The notes under the pieces: generated by a model
What the model was told of the DNA's origin: nothing
The model's database searches: none
What the model saw: the letters and a program-made list of their open reading frames with translations, nothing else
Shown: piece after piece, positions 1 through 14,115 of the stretch
How the letters are laid out: each line of letters starts with the position of its first letter
How positions within the stretch are numbered: position 1 is the first letter of the stretch
Translations under genes and position numbers: made by a program
Assembly: GCF_017654505.1 (NCBI RefSeq)
Contig: NC_054538.1
Location: 20,379,412 to 20,443,411 of the forward strand
Length of the DNA stretch: 64,000 nucleotides
Direction: 5' to 3'
Origin: Polyodon spathula
Taxonomy: Eukaryota > Chordata > Actinopteri > Acipenseriformes > Polyodontidae

Positions 1-344
<344 letters not shown>

Positions 345-346
<2 letters not shown>

Positions 347-560
347 GTGCCATGAAAAAGTATTTGCCCCTGTACGATTTTCTGCATTTTTGCATATTTT
401 TGACACTGAATGTTATCAGATCTTCAACCAAAATCTAATATTAGATAAAAGGTATAATCTAATATTAGATTGTTGTGGGCAAACCCTTGTTGCCAGAGCC
501 AATGAGTCTAATTTCTCTCAAATCAAAGTGCAAACATCTCAAGATTTGGCAAAAACTATT
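345..560. mobile_element. Terminal fragment of a second Tc1/mariner family
   Basis: The segment begins CAGTGCCATGAAAAAGTA, which I recognise as the terminal inverted repeat of a fish Tc1/mariner family, followed by its typical AT-rich subterminal sequence. No matching opposite end or transposase follows, so this is a truncated copy. The right boundary is uncertain. Confidence 0.55.
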
Positions 561-3010
561 TTGTGACATTATCTATATTTGTCTAAAAATGTATCCCAAG
601 TTTGTTTACATGCAGCAGCTGTCACCTAAAACACAGATGTAGTTTCACTGAATTACAGTCAGACCACACCACCTCCCACATTCCAATGAAATACATACTT
701 CTATGTGGGCTAGGAAGGAAGTGGGGGTGGGGCTTGTATACAAAAATAATACTACTGTAGGCTATGCAAAAAGAAACCCCAAACATGTACTGTATTGTAA
801 TAAGCGTTAAAATGACATGTCTCGCGGTTCGAGGTAGAAGTGCTTATAAAATTGCTTATAATATAGAGTTGTCTCCCCACTTAGGTCTGGATTGAAGCCG
901 ACTTAGAGTATCACTTACTGTACTTTTAAAAAATTACTATTAGGCTCTGTAGTGAGCGTTTAATTTTGATTCAGGCCTAAGCTACAGGACCAACATACTT
1001 TACAACACTACAAACAGTGCCAGTATTTGCCTGTGTCACAAGCCCTGTCAGAAGTGTATAATCCATGGTAGGTCAAAGCCACTGAACTGCATATGGTAAC
1101 TACTGTATACCACTATGTTAGGAGAGCTAAAACACAAATCAGGAAGCTCTGGAAACCTTTTGGAAAGGCTCCAACCACTCCAGTACTGGTCCAAGGAATG
1201 TCAAACGTTTCCCAAAGGAAATAATTCCAGAATCAGGAAACCTTTTTCCAAAAGGAAGTGAGCAGAGAAAAACATATAGTACTAGTGCAGTGGCTCTCCT
1301 TAATTTGTAACAGAGTGTTTGGCTTCCACAAATCACTTTAAAATAGCCTAGTTTTTCCTGAATGACTGGCGCTCCGAGAAGCTAAAGGACAAACACTGTT
1401 TAGAGGGGTGTCTTAATATTTAATATGGCAACCATGGATTTAAATATCAAGGATACATGGCAAAACCTTTGAGAAGAATTACATTCACATTTCATCTTGA
1501 TATGCCCGGGTTAGCTATTATACTGTCCTCTTTCTGTGCATCACATGAAGAAAACATGAAAGGTGACCAATGTTGACTGGAAAAAAGACCACACAGACCA
1601 CACAGTACCCTGCAGTCATTGTCCATGTTGAAGTACAGAATGTATGTTTTACAGTATTTAACTATTTTTTTATTTTATTGGCTTCTGAAGCTGACACCAG
1701 GGTAGATGTGACAATTGACTGATAAAGAAGCTGGTAAATTTGTATTAGCATCAAGAACCAGCAAGTATACAGTTATAGTATTGTGATGATATGAGGTCCC
1801 CATACAGACTTAGATAGTAGTGTTGTAACGGCTACCGTTACAAGTCACAAACCAAAAAGGTGAAGAAAATAAAACACACTTGGCATCCCAGTTTAGACAT
1901 TTCAACAACTGACAGAAAGATAAAGGACATTTCAAGTGAGGGAAAAAAAACAAGCTTTTACAGCACTGAAAGCTTTGCTCTGCCTTCACTGCCAAGAACA
2001 CCACTCTCTCTGTGTGTGGCCAAACAGCGTGAGTCGACTCTTTGATATTTTTATATGAAATTGTACATTTTATAAATCTCAACGTGTTGCAGCACTTCTA
2101 TTACAGGCCATATACACAGTAATCTAGCATGCTGAATACAAGCTGGCATTGTACTTGAACAACAAGCTCAGTCGTCTCAAAGACAGTTAGACAGCCACTC
2201 TTTCTACTCCAGGTGTTGACACCAGCTTGTATCCTCTATCCAGCACCCCAATCTATGTATTGGGCTATATGTCCTATTATATATTAATAATCTAAAAGTT
2301 AAAATAAAACACCATAATATACTGCTTTTTATTCTGTTTTATTATAGCTGCTGCAGATCAGAAACATGATGCACATACTGTACCCCCCACAAATAATACA
2401 AATAGAACACTACAGGTGTCAGAATCATCCATAATGTGCAAATCAGTATTTTATAACAAACGCCAATACATGATTTCATCAAAACGTGTTTCTCCAAGAC
2501 ATACAGCAGGCTAGTCTTCAAAACTCAGAGTGTTTGGTGTTAAAGTTTCTTCTGGAGAAAGAGTGGGTAATTGTATACCAATTACATGGCACTACAGACA
2601 CTTCCACTCTATCCTCACCAGTGAATGAAAAAACGGATTCCATGATGTGTATCCAATGAGAGGAAGACCCGCTGTTAGTTTAAAAATGTAAATAAAAGCA
2701 AAATGTTAGTAACACCCACGCAACTTGCAACAAAACAGTATATATTGTTTTTTTATGCTTTTTACAGTGTTTCCAAAGCAACAGTGTCTCTCAGAGCGGG
2801 GGTGGGAACTTGAATGCAAGCAACACAAATGCAAGGTTGCTGTTTTTTTGTGATCGCAGACGATCGCGGAATTAGGCAATTCAGGAATGGAATTTTGCTT
2901 TGTTGTCTTTTTCTCCTCGCAACTCCAGTTGCCTGCGTTTTTTTGCACTGAAGCCAGCCAAGCTGAGTTTATTCATCACGTGACTTCACTCATGCTTCTC
3001 TGCTGAAACT
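561..3010. other. Intron DNA with no recognised feature
   Basis: AT-rich non-coding sequence, presumably PACS2-like intron 1. I see only short homopolymers and no exon with convincing splice sites, RNA gene or bounded repeat. Confidence 0.5.
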
Positions 3011-3014
3011 CAAC

Positions 3015-3211
3015 ATGGCGGCTGCACCTACAAAGAAAAAAAATGCAATGTTTCAGCAGAGCTAAAACATTTTCTGACCGTCTATATCAGGATGGTGGGA
3101 TATTATTCTGCAAGTTTTGCTGTTATTTGACTGATCACATACGAGTCAAACCCATTAAAGATCATATTGCCAGTTGTAAACATGTAAAGAAAACAAAAAA
3201 GGACGGCAACT
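3015..3211 (+). pseudogene. Broken BED/C2H2-like finger ORF, CGGBP1- or hAT-like head
   Basis: An ATG at 3015 opens a short frame beginning MAAAPTKKKNAMF that meets a stop at 3063. In the neighbouring frame the sequence continues through AKTFSDRLYQDGG, then LFCKFC and DHIASCKHVKK to a stop near 3211. The CxxC followed by spaced His resembles the N-terminal zinc finger of CGGBP1-like or hAT-derived proteins. One frameshift near the A-rich stretch separates the two parts. It is short, broken and on the strand opposite to the host gene. I read it as a transposon-derived remnant; the family assignment is tentative. Confidence 0.4.
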
Positions 3212-3880
3212 AATTGGCAGAACACTGCATTCTTATATGCTGAAAAACTAAGGAACTGCGCTCATGACCATTTCTTAATTACATACATTATCTGACAATG
3301 AGGAAACAAGCTCAAAGCTATTTGTCTAGCTACTGTATATGTTCCTTAAATGAAACTGATCACTTAACTGTGTAAAGGATGTAGTCACTACACTACAACC
3401 GTTTGTTTCATGAAGACATTCTGTCTGGAGACCCATCTCGTTAAACTTAGCAAATAACAAGGCGGCAGAATTAGGAAAGAAACAATTGAGAAAATTCATT
3501 ATGCATTTACATTTGAACTGGCGTTATTTAAATTACAATCGGGTGATACCCAGCACTGAACCTGTGTAGAGCAACGAGTCAATTAACATGCCCCTTTTTT
3601 TATCAGTCATATTTTATCCTGGTTATTTTAACGCAAGTAAAACGATAAACTTAATTTGTGGAGTACCGTAAATTGGATTACTCTCACATGACATTGCTGG
3701 ATTGTTACCAAAGTGTTTACTAATTATTATAATACCAGCAATAAAATAATACGATTTTTTTAAATTCAGAACTACAGCCACACATTTAAGGTTTTAGACT
3801 CAAAATGCTGGTAAAATAAGACTGAGTTACAGTGTAGGTGGAAGACTGTACAGATGATTCACATTTGTTTTCTGAACTGT
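3212..3880. other. AT-rich intron DNA; short repeat copy at 3762-3820
   Basis: Mostly unremarkable. A segment at 3762-3820 with GGTTTTAGACTCAAAATG and GTAAAATAA recurs in diverged form at about 8288-8344, so it is probably a small interspersed repeat of unknown class. Confidence 0.4.
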
Positions 3881-3884
3881 TGTA

Positions 3885-4622
3885 ATAAATTAACCCTTTA
3901 CTTCCTTGATTTAAATTCAACACTTTTCACAATATATCCGAGCATTTTATTGGCCTTTTAAATAGCTTTCCCACATTGTCTAGATGAAGACTTTTCTGAG
4001 TCAACATAAACTCCTAGATCTTTTTGCTATATTCCTTCTTCAAGTTCAGTATCTCCTATATGCTATTTATAATGCACATTTGTATTGCCTGCGTGCAATA
4101 CCTTACACTTTTCTCTATGAAATGTCATTTGCCATGTTTGCCCAGTTCTGAATGCGTCTGCATCACTTTGAATGACCTTTGCTGCTGCAACAGTGTTTGC
4201 CACTCCTCCTATTTTTGTGTCCTCTGCAAATGTAACAAGTTTGCTTACTATACCAGAATCTAAGTCAATAATGTAGATTAGGAAGAGCAGAGGACCTAAT
4301 ACTGATCCCTGTGGTACTCCACTGGTTACCTCACTCCATTCTAATCAGTACTTTATTTTTTTCTACATGTTAACCACTCCCTAATCCATGTACATGTGTT
4401 TCCTTGAATCCCTACTGCGTTCAGTTTGAGAATTACTCTTATGCGGGACTTTGTCAAAAGCTTTCCGGAAATCTAAATAAACCATGTCATATGCTTTGCA
4501 ATTAAATTATCCATGTTGCATCCTCAAAAAAAATCAAGCAGATTAGTTAGACACGATCTCCCTTTTCTAAAACCATGTTGACTGTCTCCCAGGATACTGT
4601 TACCATTTAGGTAATTTTCCAG
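3885..4622 (-). mobile_element. CR1-type LINE fragment (reverse transcriptase region)
   Basis: On the minus strand this aligns by eye with the LINE at 28790-29408. It shares the ACTTTGTCAAAAGCTTTCC region (RT 'DFxKAFDKV' motif), the downstream AD-box region and the sequence encoding the WAxxWxxKFN region. It has frameshifts and several stops and lacks both ends. Minus-strand orientation matches the host gene. Confidence 0.8.
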
Positions 4623-4633
4623 TAATAATATTT

Positions 4634-4634
<1 letters not shown>

Positions 4635-4683
<49 letters not shown>
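4635..4683. repeat. (AAT)n microsatellite
   Basis: Perfect AAT triplets directly after the CR1-type fragment, possibly seeded by the LINE's own terminal sequence. Confidence 0.95.
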
Positions 4684-4684
<1 letters not shown>

Positions 4685-5086
4685 TGTTTAAAAAACAGTT
4701 GCACTATTAAAATTAAAACTTCACGGTTACACTTTGAGTGAGGTTAAAATACTCATAAGCTGACTGCATTTGTTTCAGCAATTGATACCCACGCATTCTC
4801 CTTTTTCATCTGATCTTTAGAATCCGCTCCATGAACTGCATACACTTAGGGATAAACACGGAGTACCTTCTCGACAAACAACCGTTCATCCATTTTGGCG
4901 TTGTAATAATCATATCAATGAGGTCAGCGACAAGGTCAAAGTTCCTTGATTAGAATTGTCAGCAACTGCAGTTTGAGCAGGGCGATTTACATTGTAAGAC
5001 AGATAGATAGACAGACAGACAGATCGATCCTGCTGCGGGTTTATGGTGCTATTTGTAATAGTTTCAACCATCACTAATCAGGATTG

Positions 5087-5306
5087 GTTTAAATTCCTGT
5101 TTATCAATTCCAATTCTAGTTATTTTTTAAAATAAATTTCCAATTCCCTGTTAATCAATTTCAGCAGCAGTGGAGGGTGGCAGCAGTATTCTGTTAAAAC
5201 CAGCTTCTCAAAGTGGAAACAAGTTGCTTAAATTGAATTCGCTGTTTTGTCAGGCGATTAAGTTGGCTTTGAACGAAAGCAGCAGAATCGAATCACAATT
5301 TGAATG
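5087..5306. repeat. Interspersed repeat with CCAATTC-rich ends, copy 1
   Basis: Contains TCAATTCCAATTCTAG and the block AACCAGCTTCTCAAAGTGG followed by TTGCTTAAATTGAA. The same blocks recur in the same order at 43240-43545, and a partial end occurs at 6612-6680. This establishes a multi-copy element. Its class is unknown and no coding sequence was seen. Confidence 0.6.
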
Positions 5307-5327
5307 TGGGGTCTGCATCTTTTTTTG

Positions 5328-5328
<1 letters not shown>

Positions 5329-5397
<69 letters not shown>
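5329..5397. repeat. (TA)n microsatellite
   Basis: About 34 uninterrupted TA units following a T-rich stretch. The overlapping open frame is an artefact. Confidence 0.95.
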
Positions 5398-5402
<5 letters not shown>

Positions 5403-6096
5403 TTTACAACATTTATAAATATTAAGAAACAAGTGGATATAAGCAGATACTATTTCATGAACTAAATGTATCAGGTTTTTTTTTTCCCCCTATTACTGAT
5501 AATAATGGAATGAATAACTCATTTTATTTATAAATATTTATTATGAGAAAATAATCGAGAGTAGTGTCCATTATTTCTTATGAAGACCCTGAGAATAAAC
5601 ATGTATTATGTCACTGTAATCACTCACGTGAAAACAAAGTCTTGTAATCTGCCCAAACATTAATATTTTTAAACAAACTTTCAGGAAGTATTGTAAGGTC
5701 TCTCAGGTCAGAATAGCAGAATAACACATTTTTATACATCTCTTAGCAGAATACAGAATAAAAAATACTTAACTTAAATTTAAAAAAATATATACTGTGA
5801 TGAAAAAAAACTTTGTATGATTTCTGAAGTACTTTATAATGTTCCCCAGAGTATTCTGCAAAAAAGGACATCATTTCCTAGATGCTACTGTAAAAAATAG
5901 ATTAGTGAATTTTTATAGCAACAGTGTCAAATACAGCCAAAAAACATCTGATCCTGGGGCAGCACCCCACTGAAAAACACGTTCTGTATGCGGCATCAGA
6001 TTATGGATTCACCTTCTTTAGGAGTTATGAAATCAGATTACAGAGACAGACATGCTGAGAAAAGCAATGTGAAAGAGTTTATAAAATCTGCAGGTG

Positions 6097-6098
<2 letters not shown>

Positions 6099-6158
<60 letters not shown>

Positions 6159-6159
6159 T
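6099..6159. repeat. (TTA)n microsatellite
   Basis: Perfect TTA triplets in AT-rich intron DNA. Confidence 0.95.
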
Positions 6160-6611
6160 ATTAATAATAAACACAATATGATTTATATCAAAAAGGAGGA
6201 CAAATGATTCACTTCACTTGTTGAGAGACATAGCTATTATTTCAACACTCTTCATTTTCTCTAATAGATAACATTAAAACAGTTATGCTTGCAACCATCA
6301 GTTCTGATAGCGATTCCAAATTACCACTACTGAAAAAAAAAACCACATTAATTGATTAATTAATTGTTGTACAAACAGGCTTCTGAATTCTAAAGAGAAT
6401 GCCAATTAAAAATTGACAATCTGTAGCAGTAAGAGCAAATAAAAATAAATCAAGTAACAACAATAAAAAAGGAAGCCTAAAACCAGTCAGATTGATGTGT
6501 TTAGACACAGCCCATTGGGCTTGTATTGTTTATTTGGAAGCGCTATTAAACAGAGATTAAAAAAAAAAAAAAAAAGAGAGAGATTTCAGCCTGAAAAACA
6601 GACCTCCAATT

Positions 6612-6680
6612 GGATGCTGCTACACCAGTTAAATTGGGAATTGGTTTAAAAAAAGGAATTGACCCTGAACCTGGTTAAAA
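6612..6680. repeat. Interspersed repeat with CCAATTC-rich ends, partial copy 2
   Basis: Reads ACCAGTTAAATTGGGAATTGG then AAAAAGGAATTGACCCTGA, matching the end of the copy at 43240-43545. Only the terminal part is present. Confidence 0.45.
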
Positions 6681-6699
6681 CCACTGTACACTCCTACAC

Positions 6700-9140
6700 T
6701 GGTGTCTCTTCCAAATCAGCAGCAGCTCACCAAGCTTGAAAAACAACAAAGACATAGCCAACAGAATGTGTGCCTTAAGTTTAAAACAAAACAAAAAAAG
6801 ACTTGGACACCAATTTTGTTTCCATTGGCTTATTTTCTTTGTGACAGCTAGAGTTTCCTGCTACAAGTATAACTCTATCCCATGAAGAGAAAAGCTGCAA
6901 CTCAACAGCTCATAAAACTTTACACTATCTGAAGTTGCATCTTCCCTGACATTGGAACTCAGGGAAAGAATGCAATTAATTGTGAAAAAAAAAAAAAAAA
7001 AAAAAATCAAGCAATGCAGATCTTGAGGCATCTTCAAAACATTTCAAATAATTGGTATATTTTGCACAAAAGCTTTTTTTTAATATATCCCCATTTTTAA
7101 ATCCACAAAAAGGCTAAATCGAGTTTGTACTGTAAGTATGCATACTGGAACTGTGGAAAATAGATCATGTTTTGTATGAAAGCTAGTGTAGACCTGGCAA
7201 CTTCTTTCATACACAACATAATCTATTGGTGTATCTCTTATACATATCCTCTGTACCAAACATTAATATGTACTTGCATACAGCAAGGACTTCAAATCTA
7301 TGATTAAACCTGAAGAATAAATGTGCATTTCATACCCTATTCACACGTGCTGAAAAAACAAAGTGAATGAGAATTCAACATCCCTTCATCATCACGCATT
7401 ATTACATTGGGTATCTGAAGCATAATGATCTAGTTTATCAAATTGCAAGACAAAAAAAACGTTTTGAAATCAGACTGGTGTGGAATTTCAATGCAACTCT
7501 CATGAGGAATGTTCTAGGCTTCAATAAAACATGATAAATGGGCTTTAAGAGACACAGCAGTATGTCATTATTAAAGCTCTGCTGCTGTACAGTATTTATT
7601 TTTCACAGATAATCAAAATTAACATTGATTACCCCCATGAAAACAAACTCTTCAACACCAATGCACAATGCGTTCACACTAAAAACAGGAATGAATTCAT
7701 TTGATTCACTTGTTTGTAGTTACTGTATAACAACTCCTCCTTCCCACTTTCCCCAGCCTGGTATTGTTTTTTTTGTTTTTTTTTTAATTTATGTATTTTT
7801 ATTTTACTTTTGAGACCTTGCAACAATAGAGCTCCGGGGCAAAAACAGAGTTAATAAACACAGAAACTCCTCATAATGACTACAGTACATGGAAGCACAT
7901 TCAAAAAACATGAACACAATGAGACTGCTGCCCATTACAAAGGAAGCTGCTGTCTGTTCTAATTAATAGACACAGTGCACAGAACCCGGATAGTTCCACT
8001 TTACAGAACTCAAACATTGAAGACATACAGCACAGAAAACATTGATAAACAATGGACAAAAAATAAGCCTGTGAAGTCTGTAGCCTACTTGTTTGTTAAA
8101 CAAATAGATCCATATATTTTAAATGCAGTTACATTTTGGTTCAACAATTAAGGGTAATGCAGACCCTTTTCCAGTGTAGCAAAAACCATGTACTGTACAG
8201 CATCCCATCAAAACCACACCACAGGCTATTACACATTTCCTTAGGGAAGCCCATCTAATAATAAGATAACCTCCTTTTTACATTTTTTTTTAAATGTAGA
8301 ACTACATTTAACAGGTTTTAGACACAAAATGTTGGTAAAATAAAATGTATCTTATGCTGATGCTGTGATTAACTCTTAGCCGCTAGGAAGAGATCCATTA
8401 CAATACACAACAAACTCCAAACCCCTCTTCCTTCTTCAACGTCTAAAAAGCATTTATTTGGTGACTAACATGTTAAAAACCCCAGAGCAAACAAATATAC
8501 AGTACAGTTGATCCAAGATTAATCATGCAGGCTTTTGGTGGGTTGTTTATATTGTGCCAAATAAACAAACCCAGCACAGGCACAGCAACGGAATGAAGAA
8601 AATGTCTCTCTAAAACAGCTACACTGGGAAACAGATTTAATTAAACACTTTAACTGTAGTCCTGGTCAGTTTCATTTCAGTACAGCTAGAAACTATTTAC
8701 ACTTTTACTCTCGCTAGCCCCATGCTGTACATGTAATCATGACATCCAAGAAGATTTCTACACAACAAATCTACTTTAAAAGCGTAACACCTTCAACATA
8801 CAATATGTAGGTGCTGCCTTAAAATGGCACATTATTATTTTAAATGTATAGCATATAGCACTAAATAAAACAAGTAACACATCCAGAATACACACATCTT
8901 TAACCCAAACATCTTTAAACCATTTATCTAGCGATCGAATAAATATAAAAGTTAACTGTACTCATTTTTGTGCCTCGTGTCTCTCATTAATAAAGCATCC
9001 TGAAATATAAAGCAAATGTGGAATTCCAACAGGAAAAAAACTAAAATATATGAAAAGGATCAGAAACCCTGCAAAATAAATCTAAAGTGGAATTCCAACA
9101 CAGCTTTCACAAGTAAACACATACATTTAAAAATAAATAC
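6700..9140. other. AT-rich intron DNA with poly(A) tracts
   Basis: No exon or bounded element recognised. There are adenine runs near 6981-7007, T-rich tracts near 7765-7785, and the second copy of a short repeat at about 8288-8344. Confidence 0.5.
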
Positions 9141-9148
9141 ACAAAATG

Positions 9149-9204
<56 letters not shown>
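9149..9204. repeat. (AAT)n microsatellite
   Basis: About 18 perfect AAT units. Poly-Asn and poly-Leu open frames across it are artefacts. Confidence 0.95.
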
Positions 9205-9205
<1 letters not shown>

Positions 9206-9795
9206 TGAGGTTGCGAAATGTGTTTAGTTTCCTTCCTTTCCCCCCTGGCAAAGCTTTATGTGCCATTTTATCAGTTTGATCTTTGTCACTCATACACGCA
9301 CACATTTAATGTACATATGGTTGTGGTTTGTGTTTCACATTTCATTTGGAAGCCCAGCAGTGCTGAGAAGCTTTGGGAAAAGACATTTAGGACTTTATCA
9401 ATGTGGCTGCCTTTCTCACAGCACCAATGCCGCCGATCTTCCTCCTTTCTCCTGCTAGAGGTCTGGGGCACTGCATCTGTCCCCAATCATTAACTTGCGC
9501 TTAGTATTAAAGGCATTCTATCTTGACTCAAGAACCAGTTGCATAAAGCAAATTCAAATTCTCCTTAGTTTTCCTGTTTCTTGAGGCTAAAGGGTCTTTT
9601 AAGTGGTACTTTTAGACAAAGGGAGAATTTAACCTTAAGGATTATACTTGCATTTAATCCATGGCCACAGGTGAGAAAGCCATGGATTTCAGAACTCAAA
9701 GGGTTAATAGCACCATTCAAAATCATGCTACAGTATCTACTGCTCTGCTGCAACCATTTCAAGAGATTACCTCAGGCACCATTGGCAAAAATTTA

Positions 9796-10654
9796 CAGCT
9801 ATGGCCAAAAGTTTTGTATCGCCCTATAGAATTAACACATTTTGCTTCATAAAGTCAAATGAAACCTGCTGAATAATGTTATGTTAACATATTGAAATAC
9901 ACACCACTTTGTAGTTTCCCATATTCTTAAAAGGGTGACTAATGCAAATAATATATAACCATTTCAATAGAAAACATGTTAACTAAAACTCATATACTAT
10001 CATATAAAAACAATTAAAACAAATGAACATTGAATGTATTGGACCTCTCTTCCGTCGCGCTTTGTGTGTGTGACGTCCTGTCGCTGACTCGCTCTATAGT
10101 CACACACAGTATTCTATTGAGCGCATGTCCCGTTCCTATATTATGTAGCCATTGTTTTGTTATGGCCGCCCTTTGTTGGTTTAAAGGCTTAGGCACACAA
10201 AAATGCTTTTTCTTACTGTTTTTCCTTTTGTTATTTTTGCACGCGAATGCTTTGCATGTGGGTGGCTGTCAATGATATGACATAACAGCGGCGTCAGAAA
10301 GGTTCCAATATGGCAGCAGCCTGCATTTCCAGCTGACCCAGAAAGCTGACAAAAAAAAAATTAAATACTGGCCAAACGCTTGACTTAACAAAATTGCCGC
10401 AGCGAGACTCATTTGATATGTATACAGAGCATTTAGACAGAATTGTTATTTTGAGTACTGTTCCCCATGAACAAAAAAAATGACAAATTGAAAAATGTCA
10501 CATTTCGAAATCTAACATGAAACACTGCACTTCTATTAGGGCTTCCGGTAGACTTTTGCGATATCCTTTTGTAGTTTATTTGACTACAACAAAGTATCTA
10601 AATTAAGTTCATAAAAGTTTTTGACTTCAATCCTAAAACTTTTGGCCATAGCTG
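9796..10654. mobile_element. Non-autonomous Tc1/mariner-type element with intact ends
   Basis: The left end CAGCTATGGCCAAAAGTTTT is matched in inverse at the right end (10635-10654), a 20-base perfect terminal inverted repeat. Both ends are flanked by TA (9794-9795 and 10655-10656), the expected target duplication. The interior of about 820 bases carries no transposase reading and contains a GC-richer patch near 10040-10320. Mobility would have depended on a related transposase elsewhere. Confidence 0.85.
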
Positions 10655-10659
10655 TAAGT

Positions 10660-13600
10660 AGCCAAAAAAAAAAACACTGATGCCTGGACTTAGATCTTAA
10701 TTTTGAAACTTTAAAAAGAAAGATACTGAAGTATTTCATATGTAGGTACCTCCCTCTTTAGTACATCCCTAGTGTAATGGAAATGAAACCGCTGTAAGAG
10801 AAGCATTAAAGGGAAATTAATTCTGAACAGGGACCCAAGTGGTACTGTAGCAAAACTGTTCAAGATGTTCAGTGTAACTGGCCATTCCATACACCACTAA
10901 CAATTTAAATAAAGAAAAAATACAAAAAACATGAGTGAATGTATGCTAATTCCTGTTGCCTGGCAACAAACCCCGGTTCTACTAAAGAAACCATAAAACA
11001 CAAAATACCACATTTTAGATAAAATATTAGCACAGCCCTATTCAACAAATATGATTCTTATACAGTACAGTATCAGACAGTCATAGGAATATCTGACCAG
11101 CAAAATCATCACACCATTTTACAAATGAAAATCTACAGCTAAATCAAAGATCAACAGTAATATCTCTGTCAGCATAACGGTAAGGTACTGAACATACAAA
11201 TTATACAAAAAAAAGAAAAAAGTAATTTAAAGATATTTCAACTTGTGTTGGGTTATCGGTATCCATGCTTATTCTACTTTTAGAATGCGTACAGACATCA
11301 GAAATGCTGTCTCTAGAATTTTAATAAGGCACAAGTGCATTCATAAAAATCAAAGAGCAGCAGACGATAAAGTATTTTATCAGAATAATAACTTTGACTT
11401 GTACTTCAAATTAAACACATGTTGACAAGTCTACATGCAAGGACTTTGTGGCCACCTAAATTACTTTAAGGGCTTTCTATGTATTATAAAGAAATACTGT
11501 ATGCTTCTGCAACACCAGGTGCCTTTTATTACAGTATAGGGTTATTGTTTGGAGTGGGGGAGAAGTTGCAATTTAAGAGACCATTATTATAATTCATGTT
11601 TTTCATAACACAATGGTTTCTGATTAAATGACCATTCGAGCTTATCATGAATCATATAAGAAGCTCATCAGGACCATACACATTGTATTGCGACCTGCAT
11701 TTCAGGATATCAGTGCATCGTTACACTCCTAGATCCCACCCAGTTCAGATAAGACATTTGTCCAGAGTACTAATCTATGTGATAAAAAAAAAAAAAAAAA
11801 AAAAACCTTTGGGAAAAAAAATAGATACAGCTGTTTATGCCTTATTATGAAAATGACGTTTAGTTTCTACAGCAGTTGTCACTGCACATTTCATTATGAT
11901 TGCATGTTCAAATGTACTACATATTTCAAATACAGCAACAGGTCAACCCAGGGTGTTACTTTTTGCACTTTCTGCTCACAGTACCTTTGTATCTTTGCTG
12001 TATATAGCTGACTTCATATAACTTAACATGGAACTTATGCAAGTTATGCTAAAAGTGGATTTGGTATTTTAATGTTTTTTTTTTTTTGATACAATACTGT
12101 CTCACTTTCACATATTTTGCTCTTTCACTTCCACTTTCAGCTATACCTCAGCCTCCATCCTTGAAGAGATCACAACACTCTTTTTGAAACACACCAGGCT
12201 TAGGAATTTGGAGTTGTTGTAAAACCAAAAACAATTCAGATACTGTAGTAGTGTAATATATAGGCCTATTCTACAACCTTAGGACATTCTTTTCAACTTA
12301 AAAATTTTGATTGTCTTAAAAACTTAAAATTGCTATGCCTTTTTCATCTTTTGGCCTGTACTGAAATAAAAAGTGAAAGGAAGTGAGATTTCTATTGTGT
12401 TACGTTTGTGAATTATAGCAATTTAGGTATTTCTCAGTTTTTACTAAGCCTTCATTTTATAACTTGCATTCCATATTTTATAGCAGCCCATTCCTAACAA
12501 AGACATGGATTCTAGCAGACAGAAAGTGGAATGATTGCATTCTAGAAGTCGGTAAGAGCATGTAACTCTGTAGATAGACACTTCTATACTTATCCCATGT
12601 GGGGGGAATAAAACAATAAAGTGAATCTACCAGATTTGCAGCCATCTACTGTAGGCAACTAAAAACACAGTTTTATTACAAAACCAAAACACTGCATATT
12701 AACATTTAAGTCTGTTGTTATGTTACATAAAAAAAGGAAGCTGAACTAGTCATAGTTCCAATTTTAACCACTGTGCCAAGGCCAAAAGATTTAAAAAAAT
12801 CACAACTCACATCAGACAAAAACAGGATCTTTTCTGGAAAGAGGCACTCAAAGCACAAAAGGTTCTACTCAATGAATTACAAAAAAATACTTTTTAGGGT
12901 CTGTATGAAACCGAAACCCTGTAACAGAATTTCCCTGGAGGACAGACCTCAGCTTCCCCTGACTTGGTTTATCCCGGCCCTTTGCCCATCACTGGGGACC
13001 CATCACCATGGTGGCCCATTAATACCAACACCTGCTAAGAGAGGTGGGACTGGAGCAGCTGCAAAACCATCCAAAGCTGCTTCCTGTCAATGCCTGCTCA
13101 ATGCCTGTTTAAACAGAGAGCACACCCTGGTCGAGTCCAGTGTGTCTGCTTTTCCACCCACCTGGAGGGCAATCAACCTTCACTGATGAAGGTGAATAAA
13201 TTCCTGAATAATAATGCCCCTGGAGTTCCAAACCCAGAGTCCCAGGCTAAATCAAGGCTATCTTGTAGAGGTCCCCTGATCTGTATTCTTAAGGATCACA
13301 GGCCAGTAGAAAAGTAGCAACATTGCCGCCAGTGCCAGCAGACAATCAGCATAATGTATCTTTTTTTTCTGGCTGCCACTCTAGAGAGTGGAGTGCCATT
13401 TCCTCACAACACCACCAGCAGTGTCTTCAATAGCTACCCTGACTGGTTTTCAAAGCCTAACAACAAACCAGACCTGGGTTTCCTATAAATCAGGAATGAT
13501 AGATTACTGTCATAAAACCTTTGTTTTTTTTTTTATTTACAGAGAATGGACTCTCATAAAGTAGTGCAGTAGAAACACTAGAAACTCAATTTAAGAAAAT

Positions 13601-14110
13601 GCTACAGTAGCAGGAGGTAAAATACTGTAGTGTTCCTAATGGTCAAAGCTCCCAAAAAGCTTACAGTAATATGGAAATATGTAATCTTGAACTGACATCT
13701 GAGCTGCCTTCTCTGAATCTTCAAGAGCAATACTGAAAGTACCAAGGGTCATTTTGATTTGATTGTACAGATACTGAAAAAAAGTTGATTAGAAGCACTA
13801 AATGATTAAGCCCTCCCTCTTAAAATCCCCTTTATAAAGCACCTGCCACCATTAAGAACTGCACAAGAAGCTGGGTTAAGAATAGACATACTGTATACAG
13901 TAGGATAAAAACCAAAAGATACTGACTATTGAAAGATCTGGCTATTAATGTGGACCTGAATACATAACATACCATCAAGGTGAATTGAATTCAAACAGCT
14001 TTGGATCTAAATACTGCCACCATTCAAATTATTAAAATAGAGCCACTTTGAAGAAAAAGAAAAAGACTAGTGACCACCTCACTACACTAATTGAATGGCA
14101 GGGCATGAAT
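10660..14110. other. Intron DNA; GC-richer patch at 12930-13320
   Basis: Mostly AT-rich. The 12930-13320 patch is richer in G+C and has two overlapping frames of 137 and 75 codons, but neither has a recognisable domain or clear splice sites. It may be an old repeat or a non-coding conserved segment. An A-run lies at 11782-11801. Confidence 0.4.
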
Positions 14111-14115
14111 TTATA

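Noticed and set aside
12773..13317. Overlapping 137- and 75-codon ORFs as exons
   Set aside because: No recognisable domain or convincing splice sites; composition could be an old repeat.
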